64,000 nucleotides of DNA, taken from the NCBI GenBank assembly GCA_043228905.1, contig JBHGNT010000002.1:1860001-1924000 (forward strand), in the 5' to 3' direction. The translations under genes and the position numbers were made by a program. This DNA is from Azolla caroliniana. Lineage: Eukaryota; Polypodiophyta. The notes beneath the pieces were generated by a model. That model was not told the DNA's origin, searched no databases, and saw only the letters and a list, made by a program, of their open reading frames with translations. Every line of letters starts with the position of its first letter. Positions within the stretch are counted from its first letter, which is position 1. Shown here in pieces: positions 25,529 through 42,252 of this stretch.

Positions 25529-27118
25529 TCATTTGCACGTGCATGAAGTTGAGAGGACCTGAACACACAAATCACATGAAGGGGGGCTAAAGAAGTGGAA
25601 GAACACGCACTCATGTGAAATGTAAACACACGATTTTTTGTTTTTACTTTTTGTCTTGATTTATGTTAGTAGATCACAATTACTAAACCATAGGGTTCAA
25701 ATTTGTTAACCATTAATATTTTTTCTTGTCAATTATTCATAAGTTGTTCCTAATCATTTTCATAGCCCCTTTTTTTGTTATTAAGTCTATCTAGAACTAT
25801 AGACAACCACACAAACTCATCGTTCACTCTTCTTATGTTAAACCATTATGGTGACCTTGGTTCATAATTGCTCACTAGTTTTCGTAGTGTGGACAATTGT
25901 TTTTGTTGCGTAGTCAACTAATGCAAATGTGTAGATGATCACAACAATTAACAAGAACCATCACAACCTTTTCTCATAACCACACATTTGCTTTAAGTTG
26001 TAGACAAATGCAACCATAATGTGGAGTCTTTAAACAAGGCCAATCATGAGTAAAACCAACAATAATGATCAATGTGAGGTGCACATTTCACCAACAACTA
26101 TAATATTGAGGGTTGAAAGCCTCACTAAAAACCATTAGGTGGAGCTACATCATGGGGAGCCTTTAACAACTCCCTTTATATGCACAACCAAAAAAATCCC
26201 ACAACATGGATCTCATAAAATAAAAACAACCATCATGTCAAGGGTTTAAAATTTTAACATTAACTATTGTGTAGAGCTCATTCGCAACTATCATGTTGAC
26301 TTGGGAAAACTCAAACTTAAACTATCATGTAAAGGTCACCTTCAACCATTGCATTAAGGGAATCTCAATATTACGAACACCAAACATAGGTAAGGGTATG
26401 GCTATTGATATTAGAAAGGGACTAATATGATTGGATAAAGGGAATTATAGTTGCATGCACTATCATGATCTTGATAACCAATGGATGGGAGTCTTTTAAA
26501 AAGGTACACCTATTCAAGGGGCTTGAGAAGATGTACAAATATGAGGCCTAGCTACCCTCATATACAAGTACATCAAAAGGCTGAAGTCGTGAGCCACCAA
26601 TGGTATGGGCTAGGCTTATGGCATGCCAATCTTGTGACCTCCTCAAAGGTATCAGTCATTCTACCATCCATCACTATGGGACATCTGCGATATGTTGGTT
26701 ATGTCTCTAATCATGCCGACTCCCTCTCCTTTCTTCTACCTGTCTTCGATTTGGGTGCGCTCAAATCGAGCGTGGTGTTCCTCTTCGCCTACCTCTACCT
26801 GCCGATGATCGACCATTCCGCACTCCTTGTTCCAACTGTAAGGTCCATAACCCTACAATAGCTATTTCTTCTATGGAGGCCCATGTATCGGGGATAGGCA
26901 CCCACATCGAGCGAGCATCGTCGTCGACCACCGAGCCCTCGATCGTGATGAGTGCCCCTCCCTGTCATCCCTCGCATACAACCCTCTTTTGTAACACACG
27001 AGACTACATATTGTAGCCGTGAAATCTTTACTTAAGCTTTAATATTTTGTTTTTCGATAGGACATGCTCAGGACTACTTTTTTTAGTAGCTAGCATTTTT
27101 GTACTTTTCAAAACTCTA

Positions 27119-27980
27119 CCTCTACTCCCCCCCCCCCCCATTTTCCTAAACTACCCTCCCCCTCATTTCCCCCTAATTACCACCGTACCCCTCTCTCTAC
27201 TTTTCAAAATTAGTACCCTACCCTTCCCCTCACTTTTCCCTAATGACTACCCTACCATTCCCTTGACTTTTCAAAATTACCACCGTACCCCTCTCTCTAC
27301 TTTTCAAAATTACTAGCCTACCCTTCCCCTCACTTTTCCCTAATCACCACCCTACCCTTCCCTCGACTTTTCAAAATTACCACCGTACCCCTCTCTACTT
27401 TTCAAAATTACTACCTTACCCTTCCCCTCACTTTTCCCTAATCACCACCCTACCCTTCCCTCGACTTTTCAAAATTACCACCCTACCCTTCCCCTAAAAT
27501 TTCCCTAATTTCCACCTTACCCCTCCCATTACCCTTTAGTTTAATACCCTCCTACCCACCCTACCCCTACCCTCACTTTTGAAAATACCCTCCCCTACTT
27601 TTTATATTTTCACCTTTAGCCCTCCCCTCATCTAAACCCATACTTTATCCCTATCCCTACCCCTCATCTCTCTTAAAACTCTACCTTCCCCTTCTCTCTT
27701 CCTTTTTAACCCATACCTTCCCCTCTCTCTTACTTTTTAACCCCACACGTGTGCCCACATCACCATTCCCTTTTCCCTAGCTTATAACAACTTTACCCCT
27801 CCTTCACATGCACATCCCTTCCCCCTCTCTCTCACTTCTCCCTACACTCTTTCCCATACCCTCTCACTCCTTCCCTCTTACCATTCCCTTTTCCCTATCC
27901 TTAAAAAACCTTAAAACCTACATCCCACTATCTTTTTCTCCCTTAAATGTGCACATATGCACATAGCACACCCCTGCCCC
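27119..27980 (+). repeat. Pyrimidine-rich tract with 100-bp tandem repeat
   Basis: About 860 bp is strongly C/T-biased on the plus strand and begins with a 13-C run (27127-27139). Inside it, 27181-27280, 27281-27380 and 27381-27478 are three copies of a ~100-bp unit containing CTTTTCAAAATTAC, CCTTCCCCTCACTTTTCCCT and CACCGTACCCCTCTCT. The unit then degrades into shorter CCCTACCC-type words. No gene is visible. Confidence 0.9.
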
Positions 27981-29391
27981 CCACTCCCAACTTTGATCCC
28001 ACACCCTCACTGATGAGCCCGTGATGGCCGAAACTAGTTTGCCATAAGACCATACCTCAAACCCCATGTAATTTTTCATTTATAATGTTAATTACATGTT
28101 TTTAATTATGTTTCTCTACCTCGCCCTCTCTTTTAATCGTGTTTTAATTATGAATCAATAAGAGGAATCCAACTCCTATTATCCTTCCAATAGACAAAAG
28201 ATTAAGAGCAAAGAAGTTTTGGAAAGAACCAACAATGAAATGTGATGAAATGAAATGTAATCCAAAGTCTTGTAGAAGTCCAAATATTGAGACCTAGTAG
28301 AAACAATAAACTAATCAAAAGATAGAAAAAATGTCATTTGCACCAAAAATGGAGAGTTTAACCCATGAAATTGCGCAACCCTCAGTCATCATGCACCACA
28401 TATTGCTTTCTACCCAAGCTACCATGATATCTTCAGCACACAAGTATAACAAATATTAGGACCCAAGATGTAACATGTTAACACTGTCTAACAGTATTAA
28501 GCTCCAATCTCCAACCCCCATCAAAGAGAAGACTTGAAAACAGTATGTAAAAGCTTGATACAAATGCTAGGGGATTTAAGGCTTAATTCAAAGATTTGGT
28601 TAGACACGTAATTAAGCCATGCTTGAGCTTTAGTCACACTAAGGTAGGGCCATGGAATGGAAAAGGTAGATTGTTGAAGTTCTTATATTTCCTGTCAGAG
28701 ATTTAATGTCAAGAAATGTTTCAACATTAATGTAGTCGAATGAACTTTCTTGAAGTTGAAATATGTATTTACCCCACAACAATGATGTATCTTGCTCTAG
28801 CTAGTTGCATATACCAACGTTGAACAACCATATTTACCTATCCAAACTATGCTAGGAGGTCACAATTTCCTTTCTTAAGTAATGATAAGAAGAAAATACT
28901 CTGATAATCTAAAGCTGCAGGTAATGATAAGAAGGAAATACTTTGATAATCTAAGGCTCCAGGTCTGTGACCTTGGAAATTTCTATTTATTATGTAAATC
29001 ATAGGTACAGAATTGGCCTCTAGAGTCATTACCTATGAAACCCTTTCTACTGCAAACTCAACAAAGCATTTCAAAGAACCATGTCAACTTTGCATACCTC
29101 ACAGACAAATGTTATCCATTTCAATCACCATTAAGAAAAACAAATAGGATTGACATGTTCCATCTCAGGTCAAATGCACTTGGGTAACTTGGGACAATGC
29201 TGAACATTCCAAAATCAGTGTGAGGAACGCCTTATCTAAATTCTCTGCCACTTCTGGAGTTCCAAAGAGGACTGAATATTAATTGCATTTCTATCAACGT
29301 ATTGCTATATGGGTTATGAATCACCATCACCATCGTCATGATGCATAATCGCAACACATCCAAGCGCTTTCAACTAGAATATCACCGCCAG
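27981..29391. other. Intergenic DNA downstream of calreticulin
   Basis: Nothing recognisable as coding. The part nearest 29391 should contain the calreticulin 3' UTR, which is transcribed leftward. A short duplicated stretch lies near 28880-28950 (AATGATAAGAAG repeated). Confidence 0.55.
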
Positions 29392-33911
<4,520 letters not shown>

Positions 33912-34045
33912 GGTCAAACCCTGACAGTGAGGAAGAAGACGGAAAAGGCCATAGCTTATCTAAGATTTAAGAAGAAGGGCGAAGGACTTCTAGAACTTTC
34001 TATGGGGATGGTCCTTTTTGGGCAAGACTCTTCCATTGACTTCAA

Positions 34046-34941
34046 AGAGGACTTTTATTGACTTGACTGAGTTCTTCTTCTCTCACTAGTGTTCCCAAGG
34101 AGATCGGATCCTCTCTATGCTAAGTCTTACGACTCGCCTATCACATTGTAGTATTGGAATGAATTTCATTGACTTGACCAAGTTCTTCTTCTCTCACTGG
34201 CGTTCCCATGGAAATATGATCCTCTCTATGCTAACTCTTATGACTCCATTGTGACATTATATAACATTTGAATGACTTCATTGACTTGACCAAGTTTTTC
34301 TCTTAACTAGTGTTCCCAAGGAAATCAAATCCTCTATATCCTGAGTTTTATGACTCAATTGTGACATTATATAGCATTTGAATGACTTCATTATCTTGAC
34401 CAAGTTCTTCTCTCACTAATGTTCCCAAGGAAATCAAATCCTCTCTATGCTAAGTCTTATGACTCAATTGTGACATTATAAATTTATATGTATAGCATTT
34501 GAATGACTTCATTATCTTATCCAAGTTCTTCTCTCACTAGTGTTCCCAAGGAAATCAAATCCTCTCTATGCTGAGTTTGATGACTCAATTGTGACATTAT
34601 ATAGCATTTGAATGACTTTATTATCTTGACCAAGTTCTTCTCTCACTAGTGTTCCCAAGGAAATCAAATCCTCTCTATGCTAAGTCCTATGACTCAATTG
34701 TGACATTACATTTGAATGACTTCATTATCTTATCCAAGTTCTTCTCTTGGGAACAATCCCGAGGTAATCAGATCCTCTTTGGGCTAATTCCTATTGGCTA
34801 GATTGAAACATTGTAGTATTCAAATGACTTCCATTGAGTTTACCAAGTTCTTGTTCTCCCGTAGTGTTCCCAAGGGAATTAGGTCCTCTTTATGCTAACT
34901 CTTATGACTCAAGCGTAACGTTGTTGCATTCAGACAACGTT
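34046..34941. repeat. Eight-copy ~110-bp tandem repeat upstream of calreticulin
   Basis: Units begin near 34046, 34167, 34280, 34390, 34511, 34620, 34723 and 34832. Shared words are CTTGACCAAGTTCTTCTCTC, GTGTTCCCAAGGAAATCAAA, TCCTCTCTATGCTAAGTC and TATGACTCAATTGTGACATT. Unit length is 103-121 bp; outer units are more diverged than inner ones, and unit 4 has a small insertion. The array starts only about 135 bp upstream of the calreticulin ATG, so it occupies the expected promoter. Confidence 0.92.
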
Positions 34942-37900
34942 CATTATAATATTAGAACAATCGTTGTAACATGTGCTTGGATGTCACCACACCCTCTTGT
35001 CGGTTAGGATAAATTTGGGCTATGAATATTGGCCCCTCTTTTGATGTTATTCAAGTTACAATACTCTAACAAACATTAACGCTTTGTAGGATTGCATTCT
35101 CATTGATCGCATTGAAAAACAATAGTTTGGTATGTGAACATTGGGAAAATTAATTTCACAAATATTACATAATAGCATGGAATTTGTTGTTATGAACTCT
35201 GAAGCACATTGGTAGAGCCCCATTTCTCTCCCTAGAACATAACAACCCATGAATGATTGCATATATTCCTAATGGCTAAGTTTTGAAGAGTTGATAACAA
35301 CAATTGCAACATGTTGGCAAACTCAAAATGGTAGGAAGGCATCGATTTTGATTCATAATCCCAACAAGAATAGGGCACTAGCCAAAAACAAGTAATTTTT
35401 TATGTTTATGGTCCAATTATCACCTTCATTGCATCTATTTGCTTACATTCTATATGTCCTTGCATTTGTGATCAATCTAGAATTATGATGGGAGAGTCAA
35501 TGAGATATTTGAAATATCCACTTAATTCACATACAAAGGTACTACCGTGCATATAACGCAAGAAAGGTATCTTTGAGCTTGATATCTCAACATGACCCTT
35601 CAAACTCAACTACGTCGTACACCCTCATGGGTTGATTAGTGTGGATGTCCTGGTATTATCAAGTGCATACAAGTTGAATGCCGTTGAAATTGACACAATC
35701 TTGTTCTAACTTGAGCATCTTGGTTTCGTGAATATATTCGTTAGTGTCGTGATGGAAAGTCAAGATGGTGTCTAAGGTTCCATTATTATAGATAGCTAGC
35801 GTCTCCTCGTGTCAAGGCTTTGATGGGATGTAGGAAGGAGTGTCTTTTCTTTGCGGTAGAGGGAACCTTGGCCATGTTGGATACAATAAGGAACCATTTG
35901 CACCAAAACTTTCCCACCATCCATGCATAAACAATGTACCAACTTTGGATCAAGCACAACAAATTTGTTCCATGAGGGGCCTCAAGAAAGTGTGTTGGTA
36001 AGAGACATATGCAGTAGAACTTCATTTGCTTTGAGCCCCAATCAAGAACCCAAGATCCAACAAGAAAAAGAATGTTTTTTATCTAGAGATGAGGAGAGAA
36101 ATATTGAACAAGCCTATAATGAGTGGGTCATTGGATAGGATGGTTTCGTGTCCAATTCGGAACAAGAAGCCATTGATCACATGTAAGCTGCTCAAACAAT
36201 TGCTCCCATTTCACATGCTACCGACCAATTGAGTAATGCCAAGTTCTTGCACTGCATCATCATGTCATGACTTCTCAAGCTGCACTCTCAAGAGGTCAAC
36301 GCAATTTTGACCTTCCAATGTCTATATGCATCAATGTAAGACATCACCCCACAAGCATGCCATAGTGTTGGTTGTCCAACGAGTCCGAGGAAAGCCATAA
36401 TTATAAATTAGTAAGAAAACAATAAACATTTAATTAGTCTTTATATGACTACAATTAGTTTGGAATGGGCCTCTAATTACACAATCCAACAATATTAATC
36501 ATTAGACCTAAATAGTGGATAAAGACCCATCATGTAAACCAAATTAAGATGTTGATAGTGCAGTTGCGATAATCAGACTTCTGATAGAAGAATCATTGTG
36601 TATACTAATCTAAAATTGCTCCTATTTTCTATTGATTCTCCGTTTATCAATTGTTGATGTTAATCTATATTCATTTATGATGCCAATTGCACTATTATTG
36701 CCTTCTTTCTCACTCTCTTGTAATCGTTGGTCTTTGCAGAGCATGTACGAGAAAGTTCGTAGGTAAGGATGTAGCGTAGAAGTATTTGAGGTGAAACAAT
36801 GCTTGAAGTGCCTTGCCCTTCTCCTAGGAAAGACGTTACTAGTAGGAAATGATTGTAGGGATGCCTTTGAGTACTATGAGGTAATGCACTCTAACATGTC
36901 ATGCCTTCAAGTGTGTTTGTGCAAATTATGGAGTTTGAATAGTCACAAATGTGCATATCAACATAAACAACGGAAAACCTCGACGATACATAAAAAGATG
37001 TTCCCAAACAAATGGAAATATGTTAACAACAATAAAGTCATTGATTGAATAGAATAAGTGTTAGAATAAATTTTAAGCTTCGGCGACTTGTTACTACATC
37101 AATATCCTACATGTGAACAAAGTATGTCTCAAGGGTGCTAAATCATGCCCTAGTTTCTTGCATGGATTGATCAACACGAAGGCCTTCTAATCGAGAGTTT
37201 CATAGATGGAAATTGTTCTCAAAATAATCCATCAGAATCGTAGTTTGTCTAGAGATATCAATAGTTTTCTAAGGCAAATGTCCCTAGAATTCGTATATTA
37301 TTAAATTATGGATATGTTGTTGTAAATCATCAATATTGACATTGTTACTTCATAAGAACTACAAACAATTTTAACACTTGTGGGAGTGAAGGTAAATGTC
37401 CCTTGATTGGAAAATTAACATTTCAATGTTTTGTGTTAAACAAACTATGTTAGACTTTGATATAATGTCAAATAATAAGGGTAAAAATGTGTGTCTGTAG
37501 TGCAATGTGCATAAGTCGTCAAGATTATTGCCTCCCAAAATATGGAAGTTGTTTTTCAACTCTGTTACATTACCAATATATTTGGACTTTTTTTTTAATT
37601 ACTACTAATACTACTTAAAAACAAACCATTGTGTTTATTTCTCCAATGTTTCGAGAAACCAAATAGTTACTACTAGTAGTGTATATTTATTAGTGAAACA
37701 TATTTGGCAATCCAATGCATTCTTTGATTCTCTTTTTAATCCAAAAATGCACTCTCTAATTCTTGGATGAAAATTATTTTATATATGTCAATCATTATTC
37801 GTATATTCCCATTAATTTATAAATTATCACTATGATCCCATGTCTACTTGAAGATTTGTATATTCATGCATGTATATGAGCAAGTGGAAGTATAGTATTA

Positions 37901-39824
37901 ACAAAAGGAAACATCTATCATTTATATACTGCCAAAGTATTTGTTGATAATGAACTTGGGGTATCCTGAAGTTTCAATTATTTGGAAGAGTTAGAGTATG
38001 ACCAAAACATGGCCTTATGGTGGGTGTCATTAACCCTCTCTATTTCAAAAGACATTTTTCAATCCAACCTATCTTAACAATTCATTATTTAAATGTATTA
38101 TATATGGATTTCTTGTTAATAAAATTGTCAATGAATATACAACCAACTATCCCATGCATAGATAGAGATCAAATGACATAAAAATAAACCAACCATCATT
38201 ATTATTATTTTCAAAAAAATCAACAAACCATTATTAAGCCAAACTAATATGTTGTAGAATTGATATGATTTTATAGGTTTGAGCTAATATGTATACAAGA
38301 CGTTTGAATGTCCAAAAGTAAATAGAACATCATGCCCATACGAGGATGGATTTTGATCATTTTCAAAAAGGAAGAGTGCGTAGTCTTTACAAAGTTAATA
38401 AAAGGTCTTCTAAGTGACTATATAAATTGGTTAGGTGTGCAAGTAAGATAAAGTTTGTATATGAAGCAAATGGTCATCTTTTTTTATTTTAATTCTTAGA
38501 TAATGAACCAGGACATGTGTGAACATGTGACGTAAACCTGTGAGCATAGATTGACACATGCGTGATATTCTCCATGCGTGACATTCTCAATATTCGAGAA
38601 TACAAAATGGCCCTAAGAATATTTAAAAACCATTCGTTTTGTAAAATAAATATAAAATTAATTAATTTAAAAATAAATAAATTTAATTCACTAAAAAAAA
38701 GAACAATTATTCATTAATAAATTATAAAAATATGATTAGTATAAACTCTCCTTTCTAGTGTTAAATAAAAAAAGAGGAGAGTCTATGAACCTTTATTTTA
38801 TTTAAATAATTGATTTTTTTATTTAAAAAAAACGAATATTTTTATATTTACTATGAAAACATGATTAATGTGAAGTCTCAATATTAATGTCAGGTAAAAA
38901 TATCCATAAATTTTGGGAAAAGAAAAGGTGAAGAATTAATGAACCTTTATTTTATTTTATTTATTTATTAAAAATAAAACGAAAATTTATTTAATTTAAT
39001 TTATTTATTTAGTAAAGAATCAAGATCTCCAATGAAAATTTATTACTGTCAAGTCTCTCTCAACTCTCTATTTTATTATCCCCTTTTTATTGTCAAGTCC
39101 CCCTTTTTTTCCTAAGAAACTAAAAGGAGGGAGTTCATCTCCTTTTTTTTTTTTAAACGAATACTTGACCACACGAATGTATGCGTATTCGTTTGCATTC
39201 GAATGGAAAATCCCACGAATGCGAATATGTCAATCTATGCCTGCGAGCATCAAACGACAACGACCCACAATTATATATATATATATATATATATATCTAT
39301 ATAGAGGGAGAGACCTTAGGGTCCATTAAATTTGTATGCATTAAACACACAATAGAAATGAAGCATATTTTTCATTCATTATATTTTGCAATTCATTGAC
39401 AGCTAAGTTGTGATTGTGCCAAACCGAATTGAGGTGGTCGTGGGTGTATGAACAACAATTTAATGTTATGGTCAAGTTACTAGATTCAATCATAGTTCTC
39501 AATTATGAGAGATCAAGCCTTGCTCACAAAAGACATGTTCTCTATTGGAGAAAGGGCGAGGGGAAAAAATAATCTAAAACCCTTTCTTGCATGTTGTTGG
39601 TGTGCAAATTTCAATTATAATCACTCTTGCCATGATTTCTTTGAGTTGGGGGCTTGCTATGAAATCGACTTTTGTCATAACATTTTTACTCTTGGAGGCA
39701 GGGGGAAACCATTCCAAATGTAAACTTTTTGAGGAGGAAATTAATATGAAAAATGATATACAAACGTGGGAAGATATTGATGATCACGTCAACTTCATGA
39801 CACTTAGGCAGAAGTTGATAAACC
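34942..39824. other. AT-rich intergenic DNA
   Basis: No supported gene. Short open frames (35923-36138, 36791-37048) have no recognisable domains. From 38600 to 39080 the sequence is very AT-rich with TTTATTTA-type words. A (TA)n run lies at 39271-39296. Confidence 0.6.
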
Positions 39825-39832
39825 ATATATAG
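39825..39832 (+). promoter_or_regulatory. Candidate TATA box of the lipase gene
   Basis: ATATATAG lies 56 bp upstream of the lipase ATG, which would leave a short 5' UTR. Chosen by position and consensus only; the region is AT-rich, so chance matches are common. Confidence 0.4.
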
Positions 39833-39887
39833 CTTACCAATTTATATACAATTCATGATATCTTGATCTCTTCTTCTGCTTGTATCC

Positions 39888-42241
39888 ATGGATCATCTTG
39901 AAAGTATGGCTTACTCTTCTTCTTCTTTGGCTACTTGTACTAATGACCAAGAAACTCCTAATAGTGTTCAAGCCAATGACCATCCACTAGAAAATAACTT
40001 AATGCCTCCATATCTCAACATCTTACCAAAGAAAATGCCTGCTCTATGGGCAGGACTAAATAACATATTGTCTACCACTGTGTGGCATGGCCAGAGACAA
40101 CCTTTACATGACTGGATTAAGTGTCATAATCTCAACTATGAATATGGATATAATCATGGGTCAACCAATGATCATACCAAGAGGAAAGTTAAGATCAGAT
40201 CATGGCAATTCACAATCTCCCTCATTATCATACAGTTTCTGGAGGCATTCCGAGGGCCTCTTGGCACCATGGGCCGGTTCATCGAATGGTTTCTTAATTT
40301 CATGGCATTCAATGGTGGCCGCCTCGTCCTTGACATATTGCTTCTACGATTTGGTAACATAAGCTTTATATAACATTTTCGAACTAGATGTAATGCCTCT
40401 CATACCACTTAGATTGATAGAGTTTCAACACAAAAATGTTTTTTACAATGTCAATGAATGTTGGAGTTGTGATTTGTAGATAGAATCATATGGTCTCCCT
40501 CTAAGGACTCTCCTAGATATTACTCCTTCATTGGTTGGTTGGACCCACGGCAGGAGCTTCTGGATGATCTGGCTGGCCACCAATCAACCACATTTGCGGA
40601 CCAATATCACACGAATACCCGAAGCTTTGTGGACCTTGCCGTGATGGCCTCGAAGCTTGCATATGAGTCCGAACACGTCCAGAAAGATGTGGTGAACAAT
40701 GTGTGGAAGGTAGCTCTTCATTCAAGTTCCAACACCTTTAATATGTATATGGACAAATCCTATCCATTAGTTTAACATTTTAATTACTCGTACTCAATAT
40801 TCATCATGGTAAACTAATAATCATGAAGGGTTTAAGCATCTATCTGATGTGTTGTATTGAATTTTGATTCAGATGAATTTCAATAAGTTCTACACCTTCT
40901 GGAATGGTAAGTATGGGTCATGAATAGTTGTAAGAAATTACAACTAAGTTTCCATGTACTTTGTTGTACATACCTTATTTTATGTCGCCTTGGGCCAATG
41001 ATTATTCATGATCGTTGTGATACTCATATATAGCACCATTGGCCCCCAGGTGATCGTTATTTAGTATTGTTATTTTGTTTATCGGACAAGCTCCTCGCTA
41101 TAACCCATTGGTTATTGAATTGTTTTTGACTTAATAGATCGTGTCCATGAGAATACCACCCATGCATTTGCTTTCACCGACAAAATTACCGACGCTAATA
41201 TCATATTTCTCGCCTTCCGTGGAACCGAGCCCTTCAATGCCGTTAATTGGGCAATCAACTTCGATTTCTCTTTTGTACAACTCGATGCAGGGCATGTCCA
41301 CGTCGGCTTTCTCGAGGCCCTCAGTTTAGTTAATCGAGAACATCCTGACACGTTTGCATGCTTCAAGCAAAATTGTGAGGACATGAACTCTAATGCTAGT
41401 TGGGGTTCATCCGAAGAGCCCAATGGCACATGCATTACCGGCTTAAGGAAAACAGATGCAAATGAGACCAAGGAATTGGCATTTGACGTTCTTACCAAGG
41501 AGCTATGGGGATTATTACATGAGAACCCGAATGCAAAGCTTTTCGTGTCAGGTCATAGTCTAGGAGGTGCATTGGCACTTCTATTTGTGGGTATATTGAT
41601 GTACAAACAACGAAACGAGAAAGAGAAAGAGATCTTGAAGAGGTTAGCTTCAGTACACACATTTGGGCAACCACGAATTTGTGATGGTTTGTTCTCTGAT
41701 TTCATGGCAAAAAACTTTGAGAAATGGAATATAGACTTTTACAGGATTGTCTATAACAATGATATCGTGAGTCGAGTTCCCTTCGATGACCATATTTTTA
41801 ATTTTAAGCATGTTGGGCATTCGTGCTACTACTACAACAGTTGTTTCCGTGAGAAGGTATCTATGATTACAATCAGGATTAGAATGAAATGACAATATGT
41901 TCTAGACTTGAAGAGCCAACATTAATTTAATATTTGACGTTCTAATTTTGGTATTTAAATGCATTGTGCTTTATTGCTAGAATCTCGCCTCCGAGCCGAA
42001 CAAGAACTTCTTTTCGTGGTGGTATGTGGTGCCAATGTGGCTAAATGCGATATGGGAGTTACTTCAAGGCTTGTTTCTAGGAAAGTGGTTGTATGGGAAA
42101 GAATATACACAAGGGATCCTTACAATCATAATACGAGTGGTAGGATTGATGTTGCCCGGGGTTTCATCACATCTTCCAGTAAATTATGTGGATGCTATTC
42201 GTTTAGGTCCTGCCATCTTAGTGAAGAATAATTTGGATTAA
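39888..42241 (+). CDS. Class 3 triacylglycerol lipase, OBL-like
   Basis: Exons 39888-40353, 40480-40709, 40873-40906, 41138-41856 and 41981-42241 give 569 aa with consistent GT-AG phases. The start sits in a good context (CCATGG). A hydrophobic segment (about residues 105-150) precedes the catalytic domain; in oil-body lipases a similar segment anchors the protein to lipid droplets. MASKLAYE and HVHVGFLEAL are family motifs. The lipase box GHSLGGAL is at about 382-389 (Ser384 nucleophile), NNDIVSRVPFDD supplies the likely Asp452, and PGVSSHLPVNYV the likely His547, so the triad is complete. It should hydrolyse acyl glycerols at membranes or droplets. The protein is somewhat longer than the ~500-aa family average. 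A processed transcript is expected: AATAAA lies right after the stop. Confidence 0.93.
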
Positions 42242-42246
42242 CATAT

Positions 42247-42252
42247 AATAAA
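42247..42252 (+). terminator. Candidate polyadenylation signal of the lipase gene
   Basis: AATAAA begins 6 bases after the lipase stop codon. Plant poly-A signals are loose, so a downstream one could be used instead. Confidence 0.4.

Larger units (their letters stand above)
23861..27118. other. Intergenic DNA with two SINE-like sequences
   Basis: No supported gene. It contains the SINE candidates listed separately and a locally GC-richer block (about 26680-26990, near the open frame 26481-26861) whose origin I do not recognise. Confidence 0.55.

Noticed and set aside
39587-39832. 81-codon open frame with a hydrophobic start just before the lipase
   Set aside because: It ends at the candidate TATA box, shows no family, and would lie upstream of the lipase transcript.
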